Assembly: GCA_030039695.1 (NCBI GenBank)
Contig: JASHVB010000954.1
Span: 1 to 15,371, forward strand
Length of the DNA: 15,371 nucleotides
Source: Acetobacteraceae bacterium
Lineage (GTDB): Bacteria > Pseudomonadota > Alphaproteobacteria > Acetobacterales > Acetobacteraceae
Direction: 5' to 3'
Shown: positions 7,654 through 14,805 of the stretch, in pieces
Layout of the letters: each line of letters begins with the position of its first letter
Numbering within the stretch: position 1 is the stretch's first letter
Program-made: the position numbers and the translations under genes
The notes under the pieces: model-generated
The model's database searches: none
Seen by the model: only the letters and a program-made list of their open reading frames with translations
What the model was told of the DNA's origin: nothing

Positions 7654-8538
7654 CTAGACCCGCTGAACCGGTGCTTTTCCGAAGATGCCGTACGGCCGCA
7701 CCATCAGTACTGCGATCATCAGTACATAGGGCATGAAGTCTTTGGTGCCGCCGCCGACCAGCGGATCGATGTAGCCGGAGGACAACGATTCCACCACGCC
7801 CACCACAAGGCCCCCGATGATCGCGCCGGCAACGGATTCGAAGCCGCCCAGGATCACCACTGGAAACACCTTCAGCCCGACCACTGCGAGCTGGTTGTCC
7901 ACGCCTAACAACGCACCCCAGATCACGCCGCCGAGCGCGGAGACAACGCCCGTCAAAGCCCAGGCGATAGCGAAATAGCGACGCACGTCGATACCCATCG
8001 CGGACGCTATTTGCTGGTTGTCGGCCACCGCGCGCATCGCCAGTCCCATGCGCGTGTGCAGAAATAGCCAGGTGAAAATAGCAAAGAACAGGAGGCTAAC
8101 GACAGCACCAACGATGTCGATCGGTGGCAGCATGATGGGGCCAACAAAGATTGGCGTCTGCTGAATCGGCATGGTCAATGCGCGCGTGCCGGAACCGAAC
8201 AATAGCACGACGAGGCCGCGCAGCAGCGAAGCGACGCCGATCGTGGCCATAATCACCGCGATGATAGGACGGCCGAGCAACGGCCGCAGCACGACGCGTT
8301 CCAGGCCGAAGCAGAACGCCACCAGTCCGGCAATGGACACCAGGGTGGCGACCCAGAACGGCAGCACGGTCGCGGCGGCAGCGGCAATGAAGCCGCCGGT
8401 CATGACAAACTCGCCTTGGGCGAAATTGAACGCTTCGGTGGCTTTGTAAACCAGCACGAAGCCCAATGCGATCAGCGCGTACATCATGCCGACAAGCAAG
8501 CCGTTGGCAATCAGGATCATGGTGAAGATGTCAGGCAT
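7654..8538 (-). CDS. livH: Branched-chain amino acid-type ABC transporter permease LivH
   Basis: An inner-membrane permease of 294 residues, normal for LivH, with about eight hydrophobic helices. It has the motif YALIALGFVLVYKATEAFNFAQGEF near residues 20-44 and the coupling region MRAVADNQQIASAMGIDVRR (about 180-199) that contacts the ATPases. A longer frame runs upstream to 8991, but the ATG at 8538 is chosen because the membrane protein begins there and the added upstream residues are the shadow of the ligase-like gene. The start overlaps the stop of that gene by eight bases (8531-8538), and no strong ribosome site is present, so translation probably depends on coupling to the upstream reading frame. 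Confidence 0.95.
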   Translation of the reverse strand: MPDIFTMILIANGLLVGMMYALIALGFVLVYKATEAFNFAQGEFVMTGGFIAAAAATVLPFWVATLVSIAGLVAFCFGLERVVLRPLLGRPIIAVIMATIGVASLLRGLVVLLFGSGTRALTMPIQQTPIFVGPIMLPPIDIVGAVVSLLFFAIFTWLFLHTRMGLAMRAVADNQQIASAMGIDVRRYFAIAWALTGVVSALGGVIWGALLGVDNQLAVVGLKVFPVVILGGFESVAGAIIGGLVVGVVESLSSGYIDPLVGGGTKDFMPYVLMIAVLMVRPYGIFGKAPVQRV

Positions 8539-9687
8539 GGAGCGTCTCGATCGTTTCCTGCGCCGGCTCGCGTGTGGTGGCGCGGACGTCGGCGGAGCGC
8601 AGTGCGACACGCAAAGCACGCAGCAAGCGCGCGGTGTCGGGCGGCAGCGGTCCGTCCGTGTGGACCCAGCGCGCGCGGCTGAGGCCGAGTTGGTCGCGCG
8701 CTGGTGCGTAAGCCACGAGTTCGCCGATCCGGCAGCCGATAGCGAGGCCAAGTGGGACGGCCCGCTCCTGCTCGCGCCATGCCTCGGCCTGCAGGGCGAG
8801 ACGCTGGAAGAAGGTAAAGCTGCGGCGCTTGAAGCCGGTGACGGCTTGGGCCTTCGATGACACGACCTGCGCCAGAGCGTTGCAGGCGGAGGTTGGCAGG
8901 AACAGGATGGTAGGGCCAATCTCGCGCAGGTCACGCAGTACTGAGTCTGGCGCTTCCGGACAGTTGCAGGCGAAGCCCCCCAGAAGGCCAAGCGTCAGCG
9001 AATAGAGCGCGTCCTCGTAAGAAGACATTGGAAGGTAGCACAAGGCCTCGTCCGTCGGTCGCACTGGATCAGCTGCGGCGATCACATCTGCCGCGGTGAT
9101 GAGCTGGGCGTGAGAGAGAGGCAGCGGGGGAGATTGCGTAGTGGCCGGATAGAGCAATAGCGCGAGGTCCTGCGGCGCCGGCTCCAGGGCGGCGATCGCT
9201 GGAGCATGCCGTGCGTCTATCAGCGCATCGAGACGCCTTGTGTCCCACTGGGCGCTCCGATCGAAACCACCCGTATCGGCGCAGAACACGCGCGGCGGTG
9301 ACCGTTTCGCATCCGTCAGCGACGCCAGGCGATCGGCCTGCTCCGCGGTGTCCGCGATACCATGCTGACACAGGCGTCGTCGATGATGGCTGCCAGCCGC
9401 AATGAGTCTGTATCCGGATCGAGGGGCACGCCAACTCCGCCCACCGACTGTGCCGCAAGCAACGTGGCATAGAGAGCGGGGCGATTGTCGCCCAGCACTG
9501 CCAGCCGTGCGCCGCGCCCGAAGCCGTTCGCCGCAAGTCCTACCGCAAGGTCGTGGCAGCGCTGGGCGAAGCCGGCCCAGGTCTCTGTCTCCCAGATGCC
9601 CAGGCGCTTGTGCCGCCATGCCGGGCGGTGCGGCCAACGCGATGCGTTGCGCGCGAGTAAGCGCGGCAGTGTGTCGGCGCCATTCAT
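8531..9687 (-). pseudogene. Truncated and frameshifted AMP-binding acyl-CoA ligase-like gene inside the liv operon
   Basis: The first 110 or so codons (9687 to about 9358) read MNGADTLPRLL ... WETETWAGFAQRCHDLAVGL, the N-terminus of the long-chain acyl-CoA synthetase family that commonly sits in liv clusters. Near 9350-9362 the frame jumps (one base missing) and the protein continues as ADTAEQADRLASL to the stop at 8531. The ATP-binding core that should read like YTSGTTGxPKG is YPATTQSPPLP, so the glycines and lysine are gone. The region after LGLSRARW...ALRVALRS, where YGQTE and the rest of the catalytic domain (about 250 residues) should follow, is missing and replaced by a short tail. It cannot be an active ligase. 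Its ATG overlaps the livG stop (ATGA, 9684-9687) and its stop overlaps the livH start, so the broken gene still links translation of the operon. Confidence 0.8.
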
Positions 9688-10505
9688 GCCGCGCGCACCA
9701 TGTGGCCGCCGCCGAGATAGGCGTTGATCACCGCGGGATCGCGCTGTACCGCCGCCGGGGTGCCATCGGCGATTTTCTGACCGCCATCCAGCACGCAGAC
9801 GCGATCGGAAATGTCCATCACGACCGCCATGTCATGCTCGATGAGCACGACGGTGGTACCCCACCGCGCGTTCACATCCAGCACGAAGCGGGCCATCTCC
9901 TCCTTTTCCGATTGGTTCATGCCACCCATCGGTTCATCCAGCAGGAGCACCTTGGGTTCCAGGGCCAGTGCACGCGCCAGTTCAACGCGCTTGCGTATGC
10001 CGTAGGCCAGCACGGCCGTGGGCTGCTTGCGGATGGCGTCGAGCTGGAGGAAGGCGATGATCTCTTCGACGCGCCTTCGGTGCGCAATTTCTTCGCGTTG
10101 GGCCGGCCCCCAGTAGAGCAGCGAGGCCAAGGCGCCTGCCCGCATATGAACGTGTCGGCCGAGCATGATATTGTCGAGCACGGACAGGCCACCGAACAGG
10201 GCGATGTTCTGGAAGGTGCGGGCGATGCCGCGCGCAGCGATACGAGACGGACGCAGGCGTGTGATGTCGTGGCCGTCAAGGCTGATGGTGCCGCTGGTGG
10301 GGCGATAGAAGCCGCTGATCAGGTTCAGCAGCGACGTCTTGCCGGCACCGTTGGGTCCTATAACGGACAGAATTTCCCCGCGGCGGACTTCCACCGTGAC
10401 ATCTCGCACCGCGGTGACTCCGCCGAAGCGTTTCGTAACCGCCTGCACGGCAAGCTGCGGTTGCACCATCTCGGCCGCCTGCTCGCCAGCGGCGTGGACA
10501 TCCAT
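9684..10505 (-). CDS. livG: Branched-chain amino acid-type ABC transporter ATP-binding protein LivG
   Basis: The second ATPase of the importer, about 273 residues. Motifs are Walker A GPNGAGKT (residues 50-57), Q-loop ARTFQN, the YG-type signature here LAYGIRKRVELARAL, Walker B VLLLDEP followed by MGGMNQSEKEE, and the H-loop IEHD. In this LivG group the signature normally has YGLQKRVEL, so Gln has become Arg. Two starts are possible: GTG 10514 and ATG 10505. AGGGGGG ends one base before the GTG but about ten bases before the ATG, so the ATG is preferred. It is the first gene of the operon, with a promoter-like sequence 48 bases upstream, and its stop overlaps the start of the ligase remnant by ATGA. 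Confidence 0.94.
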   Translation of the reverse strand: MDVHAAGEQAAEMVQPQLAVQAVTKRFGGVTAVRDVTVEVRRGEILSVIGPNGAGKTSLLNLISGFYRPTSGTISLDGHDITRLRPSRIAARGIARTFQNIALFGGLSVLDNIMLGRHVHMRAGALASLLYWGPAQREEIAHRRRVEEIIAFLQLDAIRKQPTAVLAYGIRKRVELARALALEPKVLLLDEPMGGMNQSEKEEMARFVLDVNARWGTTVVLIEHDMAVVMDISDRVCVLDGGQKIADGTPAAVQRDPAVINAYLGGGHMVRAA

Positions 10506-10552
10506 GCCGTTCACACCCCCCTATTCTTTGTAAAGTTTTTAAGTTAACCTCG

Positions 10553-10581
10553 ATCATAGGACGGGGTTTTTCCTGACGCAA
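10553..10581 (-). promoter_or_regulatory. Sigma70-like promoter of the liv operon
   Basis: On the minus strand, TTGCGT (10581-10576) and TATGAT (10558-10553) are separated by exactly 17 bases. The -10 matches 5 of 6 consensus bases and the -35 matches 3 of 6. Transcription would begin near 10546, giving a leader of about 40 bases before livG. The leader is A/T-rich and contains GTTAAC and CTTT/AAAG short dyads. This is a pattern match only. Confidence 0.5.
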
Positions 10582-11157
10582 GACTTTCTGCCGCGGCGTC
10601 GCAACGCAATGGCCGCGCATAACTTGACGACCATCAACTACCGCACGCAGTACCGGTCCACCGCGAGGGAGTTCCCTTTAAGCACCTGCGCAAACAACTC
10701 CGCTATAATGGTTCGACTGAGGAAGCAGTACTCCTGCTGCTGACCGGTTTCCTCCGCTACCTCGCTGACCTCGGCAAGGCTTGCCGGGTACGGCTGCGGC
10801 CAATTGTCCGCACTAAGGGTCCGTTCCGGATCATTGCCTGAATGGATTGCCGAGGTGACGTACGCCTCGATACGCTTGTTCTGGCGAAACACCGGACATT
10901 CGGCGAGCTCTTGTCGACCGATCCACACCGTACGTTCCCGCGAGTAACCTGCTGGCCTCTTGGCTGCGGAAGACGGTGTAGAAATGTTGACGACCGCAGG
11001 AAAACGCGTTGCTCGGCTGTAAGCAGCGCGATGCAATTGAGAGATGGCCATGACTGGCATCGTGTGGCATTTCGGCTCGCGCAAGGAGCCGGCGCTGGTC
11101 CGCTCTCGGAGGCGACCAGTTTGCCCAACCGGTTTAACATGGTAACCGGGCTTCTCA
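10582..11157. other. Gene-poor stretch upstream of the liv operon
   Basis: No convincing gene. A stop-free plus frame at 10623-10842 includes FKHLRKQLRYNGSTEEAVLL but has no start codon or ribosome site and matches nothing I know. The other frames are broken or of unlikely composition. A TATAAT at 10704 on plus has no matching -35 element. Confidence 0.4.
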
Positions 11158-11639
11158 GCCCACCGCGACGTCGATCGCCGCGATCAATTCGTCGAACGTG
11201 ATCACATTGAGCCCGCACCGAAGTGGCCGTGATGCGTCCGTGTAGTCACGAGTGGGGTTAGCTCCGGCCCGCGTCAACTACCCCCGCATCACCTTCCCGC
11301 CGCTGGCGGGGCTTCGGCCTCAAAGGCGACGCCCGAGCAAGACCTGCGCAGATACTTCGAGCATGTGATCGTCAGCACTTCGACGCCCCTCGTGCGGCAA
11401 AGCGCAAGCGGCGCGCTTCGTGGCGGACGTCGAGCAATCGATATTTTCAGCACTCTCAACTCAAGAACGACTGATTTGGTACCGTCGCCGATCGGGACCA
11501 GTGAGATCATGCCGAATTCTTCGATGGACGGCTGCCCAACGAAAGCCGAAACGAGCACCTGGTCTCCAGTCTGCTGGACGCACGCAGGACCGCCGAAGCA
11601 CGGAGGATGGATATTGCGCCAGGTGACCAGACTTGAGCC
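11158..11639 (-). pseudogene. Decayed coding fragments of unknown function
   Basis: Two pieces on the minus strand look like former protein-coding DNA. At 11639-11289 one frame reads SSLVTWRNIHPPCFGGP, then VLVSAFVGQPSIEEFGMISL and VPIGDG, before becoming unlikely. At about 11290-11158 several frames taken together read VVDAG, then LTPLVTTRTHHGHFGAG, then LNVITFDELIAAIDVAVG and a stop, needing at least two frame changes. The pieces may or may not belong to one gene. I do not recognise the family. The composition and sense of these strings differ from the shadow frames around them, which is the only reason for the call. Confidence 0.35.
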
Positions 11640-11750
11640 TCAATGACGTTCCTACAACAGCGCATTCGGCGCGACCACGCGATGTGTATAACGAGAACGG
11701 ACTCTCTTCATGAATGAGGGCGCGGAACGGGGAGCAGGTCACGCTCTTGT

Positions 11751-11773
11751 GTTCTAGAACGATCTTACTAGAA
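11751..11773. promoter_or_regulatory. AT-rich palindrome pair upstream of cytochrome b561
   Basis: GTTCTAGAAC at 11751-11760 is a perfect 10-base palindrome, and TTCTAG (11752-11757) also pairs with CTAGAA (11768-11773). It is an island of low GC 121 bases before the cytochrome b561 start and could be an operator. It does not fit the alphaproteobacterial LexA direct repeat GTTC-N7-GTTC. The role is a guess. Confidence 0.25.
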
Positions 11774-11893
11774 TATTCGGTATGAGGCATTTTGACGTCG
11801 TGTAGCAGGTGACAAGCCTGTCGCGGCGCCTGCGCCGACAGGCCGCCGGACGACGCGCTGAGCCAAGATCGCACTTACGCGGGGTGGACCAAG

Positions 11894-12610
11894 ATGTCAC
11901 CAGTCCAGCGAGGTCGATTACTACGACGGAAGGCACCACGCATTGGTGCCCCATACGGTCGATCCAAAAACAATCTCGGGGCACCGTATTGTGGCTGGGG
12001 TGGAGCGGCTGGCGCGACAGCAGCGCCCGGTTCGTGCGACGCAAGACGTTACACCGCAGTCGCTCAAGCCACTCATTGGATCTCCGCTGGACTATTTCTA
12101 GCCACCCTCGTGCTGGCCTGGGTGTTCATGGGGATGCCTGCGGCAGCGCCGGGACGCTTCGCCTATATCACCCTGCACAAATCGTTCGGTCAGACGTTGT
12201 TTTTTCTTGCCCTATTCCGACTGCTTTGGCGCCATTTGTACCCGCCGCCATCGCTGGATGGCAGGGTCGCCGCGTGGGAAGCGCTTATTGCAAGGACGAA
12301 TCACTTGCTGCTCTATTCGATCATGATATTCATGCCGGTGACCGGATACATCCTCGCGGTCGCCGCTCCGCGGCCATCTCCGTACTTCTGGCTGTTCTAC
12401 TGGCCGCAGCCTGCGCTAAGCCCAGCGGTCACCCACATAGCACTTCGAGCTCACCTGATTGGCCAGTTTGTCCTCTATGCATTTTTCGGCCTGCACCTGG
12501 TAGGGGTTGTTTGGCACGTTGTCGTTCGGCGAGACGGGACGCTAGGACGCATGCTTCCGCGGCAGATCAGACAGACGGCTGAAGACCTGGACGCGCTAGG
12601 TGATATCTAA
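11894..12610 (+). CDS. Cytochrome b561 family membrane protein
   Basis: A di-haem b membrane protein (PF01292-like) that moves electrons between quinol and a redox partner at the inner membrane. The core starts at RRYTAVAQATHW (residues 51-62) and has four hydrophobic helices. Candidate haem histidines are His61 in helix 1, His95 in the typical LHKSFG block, His137 near helix 3 and His201 in helix 4 (GLHLVGVVWH). The end (RRDGTLGRMLP) is typical of the family. Residues 1-50 are basic, rich in Gly and Arg, and unlike other members, which start close to the RRYT block. No other in-frame ATG/GTG start exists there, so either the ATG at 11894 (GGGGTGG six bases upstream) is used with an odd extension, or a frame error hides the true start. 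Related proteins are about 180 residues; this one is 238. It stands alone on the plus strand. Confidence 0.82.
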   Translation: MSPVQRGRLLRRKAPRIGAPYGRSKNNLGAPYCGWGGAAGATAAPGSCDARRYTAVAQATHWISAGLFLATLVLAWVFMGMPAAAPGRFAYITLHKSFGQTLFFLALFRLLWRHLYPPPSLDGRVAAWEALIARTNHLLLYSIMIFMPVTGYILAVAAPRPSPYFWLFYWPQPALSPAVTHIALRAHLIGQFVLYAFFGLHLVGVVWHVVVRRDGTLGRMLPRQIRQTAEDLDALGDI

Positions 12611-12620
12611 GGACCGCGTC

Positions 12621-12713
12621 ATGAGGCCTCGCGGCTTGCGTTCCCGCTACGAGAAGGCGGTTCTGGGATTTCGCAAGCGACTCACAATCACGCTGCAGCT
12701 AGGCCTGCTCTGA
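12621..12713 (+). CDS. Possible 30-residue ORF just after cytochrome b561
   Basis: An ATG eleven bases after the cytochrome b561 stop, preceded by AAGGA at a spacing of eight, opens a 30-codon frame rich in basic residues (MRPRGLRSRYEKAVLGFRKR, then LTITLQLGLL). It could be a small amphipathic peptide or chance. There is no family to compare it with. Confidence 0.2.
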   Translation: MRPRGLRSRYEKAVLGFRKRLTITLQLGLL

Positions 12714-13042
12714 CTCTCTTTTGCGTCCGGTGCGCGACGACAAACAGGATGGATGGCAAGCGCGATCGCAGATTCCATCCTGACCGACGCTCTCTCCATC
12801 CGATTTGTCGCGCTACAGTCCTGATCCTGACGTCCGGACCCTCGGGGAGATCGCCGCAAGAAGCCGATGAAGCACTGCTTGTCGATCAACTTGAGCGCGA
12901 ACGAAAGCACCAGTCCGAGCGAGCCAATCGCGAGAAGGGCAGTGTCGAAGCCGTTGAAGGCTTCTCCCTTGGTGCGGAGCGACCGCACGAGAAGTCCTCG
13001 GGCGACGGGAACTGTCGTTTGGCGGCGCGAATCCGGTTCCAT
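12647..13042 (-). CDS. Weak hypothetical protein or gene remnant with one membrane segment
   Basis: The minus-strand frame is open from about 13100 and has a possible ATG at 13042. Residues from VRSLRTKGEAFNGFDTALL to LSFALKLIDKQ show G/C-ending codons and one clear hydrophobic helix (LLAIGSLGLVLSFALKL), so a piece of real coding sequence seems likely around 12870-13040. The second half (after about 12870) is rich in Arg, Ser and Cys and looks non-coding, suggesting truncation. No ribosome site or family is recognised. The rest of 12714-13236 contains nothing else I can support. Confidence 0.25.
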   Translation of the reverse strand: MEPDSRRQTTVPVARGLLVRSLRTKGEAFNGFDTALLAIGSLGLVLSFALKLIDKQCFIGFLRRSPRGSGRQDQDCSATNRMERASVRMESAIALAIHPVCRRAPDAKESQSRPSCSVIVSRLRNPRTAFS

Positions 13043-13236
13043 CTGCGCTTGTTCCAGGAAATCTTGGATAGCGCAGGCATATTCGTGGGGCTATCGACCA
13101 TCCACCCTTCTCGCAGCACGGAAATCGCGACAAACCCACTTTGGTGCAGCGCAACGTGGGATTCGCAGCGAGTCGCGCATTTCCGTTCAGCCCGACAGCC
13201 GCCCCTCCCTCCACATACAATCAGTCGTACATGGAA

Positions 13237-13256
13237 ACGGCACCCGAAGGTGCCGT
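13237..13256 (-). terminator. Rho-independent terminator with UUCG tetraloop
   Basis: On the minus strand ACGGCACC pairs perfectly with GGTGCCGT across a TTCG loop, followed by TTTCC. A C(UUCG)G loop on an 8-bp GC-rich stem is a classic intrinsic terminator or 3' stabilising hairpin. It begins 25 bases after the stop of the small gene at 13281-13523, so it most likely ends that transcript. The T-tract is short. Confidence 0.65.
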
Positions 13257-13280
13257 CTCTGCAGGGAATCGGGTGGCCCG

Positions 13281-13523
13281 TCAGCGCCAGCGCCACCGGT
13301 CGGCTGGAATCGTCGATGGCGGACGGCGTTGCAGCAGACGCATTTCCTGGTTTTCCTCTTCGAGCGCGAGGTCGAGCAATTCCTTTGCGCGACCACGAAG
13401 CTCCATTGCAGCGGCAGGGTTGAGAAGCATCATGCTTCTGGCGTCCTGCTCCAATCGACGGGCCACGCGACGCATCCCGGCAGGGGAAAGGTTCACGTAG
13501 TCCAGGCTGTCAGACTCGGGCAT
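13281..13523 (-). CDS. Small hypothetical protein, helical and charged
   Basis: An 80-residue protein, probably cytoplasmic and almost all alpha-helical. After a short N-terminus (MPESDSLDYVNLSPAGMRRV) come two amphipathic helices (RRLEQDARSMMLLNPAAAMEL and RGRAKELLDLALEEENQEMR) and a basic, proline-containing tail ending RWRWR. The frame extends to 13559, but ATG 13523 is preferred because TGAGG lies about seven bases before it. I do not recognise the family. Support that it is a real gene comes from the ribosome site, the sensible heptad-like helix composition and the strong UUCG-loop terminator right behind it. It stands between decayed sequences and could be a regulatory or structural small protein. 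Confidence 0.6.
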   Translation of the reverse strand: MPESDSLDYVNLSPAGMRRVARRLEQDARSMMLLNPAAAMELRGRAKELLDLALEEENQEMRLLQRRPPSTIPADRWRWR

Positions 13524-13711
13524 GGTGGCCTCATGGTTGATCGGCACGGGTTGTGCCACAGCACGATGTAGTGGATTGGCATATCCGATTGCATGGCCAG
13601 AGAGTTAATTCCCCCTTCATCGTTTCCGTCGATTGGCAAAACGCGCTGGTGAAACTGACGCACGCTGCACGAGCAGTCGGTTGTTACGGTTTGTGGCATC
13701 CCCGGCTGCGT

Positions 13712-14032
13712 CAGTTTGCGTCTGTACCTGAGGATCGGATTGCCACGTTCGACCAGGACGGAACGTTGTGGGTCGAGGATCCCGTCTAGACCGAGGCGAT
13801 GTTTGCCCTAGACCGAGTGCATTCCATGGTCCCGCGGCATCCGGAGTGGAAGAATCGTGGCCCGTTCAAAGCCGTGCTCACCAGCGATATGGGTGCGATC
13901 GCTAAGTTCTTGGGACGAGGCTGAACCGAAATCCTCTTTCTTCCGCACAATGGTATGAGCCAGGCGGAGTTTCAGCATATTGTCCGGCAGTGGCTACGTT
14001 GAGGCGTCAAGCACAACCATCTGGAGGCTTAA
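13712..14032 (+). pseudogene. HAD-superfamily phosphatase-like pseudogene with three in-frame stops and missing 3' half
   Basis: The frame reads VPEDRIATFDQDGTLWVEDP, containing the HAD motif I (DxDGT) with its nucleophile and acid intact, and continues as TEAMFALDRVHSMVPRHPEW and AVLTSDMGAIAKFLGRG. This matches a secreted HAD hydrolase family of about 300 residues with TFDQDGTLWVEHP. Nonsense codons stand at 13787-13789 (TAG, where the family has Tyr), 13922-13924 (TGA, where it has Trp) and 14000-14002 (TGA). The frame is otherwise unbroken. The N-terminal signal region cannot be recognised upstream of about 13712, and everything after VKHNHLEA, including motifs II-IV, is missing. It cannot make an active enzyme. 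The changes are single-base substitutions. Confidence 0.8.
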
Positions 14033-14062
14033 TCCCCCAATCAACGGCTCCTACAGGAGTAA

Positions 14063-14440
14063 GACACAGGTGACGACGGGCCCGCTCCTCCAGAATCAGA
14101 CGGCAACGTGGGGAGCTTTGGAGTCAGTCCGGATGGTCAAACATTGACTGCGGCCGCCGGGAATCAACTTTTCGCAGTTAATACCGCGAGCGGTGTTGCG
14201 ACCGTTATGGCCGGAACAGGCTCCCGTGGCGAGAAAGTTGACCCGGCGCTCGGTGCGACGATGACCGGCCCAGGCGGCGTCGCTGTCCTGAGCCCGGATG
14301 TGTGGTTTGTGGATGTGCTAGGTGACAAAGGCCGTATATATCAGGTGACGTTCGATGTTCCGCCCGGGTTGTTGAAACTCATGCAGGAATTGGCGCGTTG
14401 CCGAGCAAGCCCGCTCGTTTGCATCAAGCCTGGGCAATAG
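14063..14440 (+). pseudogene. Fragment of a beta-propeller-like (NHL/SMP-30/Vgb type) protein
   Basis: Open from a TAA at 14060-14062 to a TAG at 14440. The usable start is GTG 14108, but homology-like sequence (SDGNVGSFGVSPDGQTL) begins before it, so the 5' end is probably cut. The repeat-like blocks GVSPDGQTLTAAAGNQLFAV, TVMAGTGSRG and GPGGVAVLSPDVWFVDVLGD are typical of propeller blades, where a glycine-rich turn is followed by a short strand. Only about two blades are present, against five to seven in whole proteins, and the end (LLKLMQELARCRASPLVC) looks foreign. The family is assigned by pattern only. Confidence 0.4.
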
Positions 14441-14474
14441 AAAACACCAGCGCATTCCGTATCTCGCCTGACGC

Positions 14475-14624
14475 CCGCGGCTTGTACTGCAGTCCCCTGA
14501 GCAACCTCCTGAAGGAGCGCTTGGCGGCTTTCGCATCGCGCCGTTCCTGAACCAGGATGTCCAACGCAACACCATCTTGACTAACAGCGCGCCAGCGATA
14601 GTCCTGCACGCCTTGGATTCGAGG
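14475..14624 (-). mobile_element. IS6-family transposase fragment
   Basis: The minus strand reads PRIQGVQDYRWRAVSQDGVA and then LDILVQERRDAKAAKRSFRR up to GLQYKPR. This is the middle of the DDE transposase of IS6/IS26-type elements (compare the usual RINGxxHYLWRAVDxxGxVLD and RRDxxAAxxFxxxLL). About 50 of some 230 residues remain. The similarity stops near 14475, and a stop codon (TAG) lies at 14625-14627 on the upstream side, so both ends are cut. None of the DDE residues' surroundings are complete. It is a dead scrap and marks a past insertion. Confidence 0.75.
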
Positions 14625-14805
14625 CTACAGCCAGAACCATTCCTGGCGTCGTCGTCGTCTTCGAAATTGTTGGCGCCACTGCCGATGCCAGCCGGAGAGA
14701 CCGCATCACCAAAGTCCGCGAATACGCTGCCGTTCGATCCATCCGCCGGTCCGTGATCGCTCCATGTCCTGCTCGGAAGGTGCAGCCGTTTTGAGCGGAG
14801 CCCAG
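14624..14805 (+). pseudogene. Uma2-family (DUF820) nuclease fragment, frameshifted
   Basis: The plus strand at 14624-14763 reads ATARTIPGVVVVFEIVGATA and then DASRRDRITKVREYAAVRSI, RRSVIA. This matches the PD-(D/E)XK-like core of Uma2 proteins (VVFEVLSPTSxRxDRxxKLxEYRAxPSIRRYV). The next part of the family appears only after a frame change near 14764 as SCSEGAAVLSGAQ. The 5' half and the end are missing. It begins where the IS6 scrap on the other strand ends, so 14624 is a rearrangement junction. Uma2 genes are abundant and mobile and are often found in decayed islands. No function is expected. Confidence 0.65.

Noticed and set aside
9402..10547. A 381-codon plus-strand ORF opposite livG and the ligase relic
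   Set aside because: Long antisense frames are common opposite GC-rich coding DNA. The protein shows no family features, while the minus strand carries clear LivG motifs.
10704..10709. TATAAT on the plus strand as a promoter -10
   Set aside because: No -35 like sequence at 15-19 bases upstream and no convincing gene downstream on plus.
10757..11218. Several 80-150 codon ORFs on both strands as hypothetical genes
   Set aside because: They overlap each other in different frames, lack ribosome sites, and have Arg/Ser/Cys-rich composition typical of non-coding frames.
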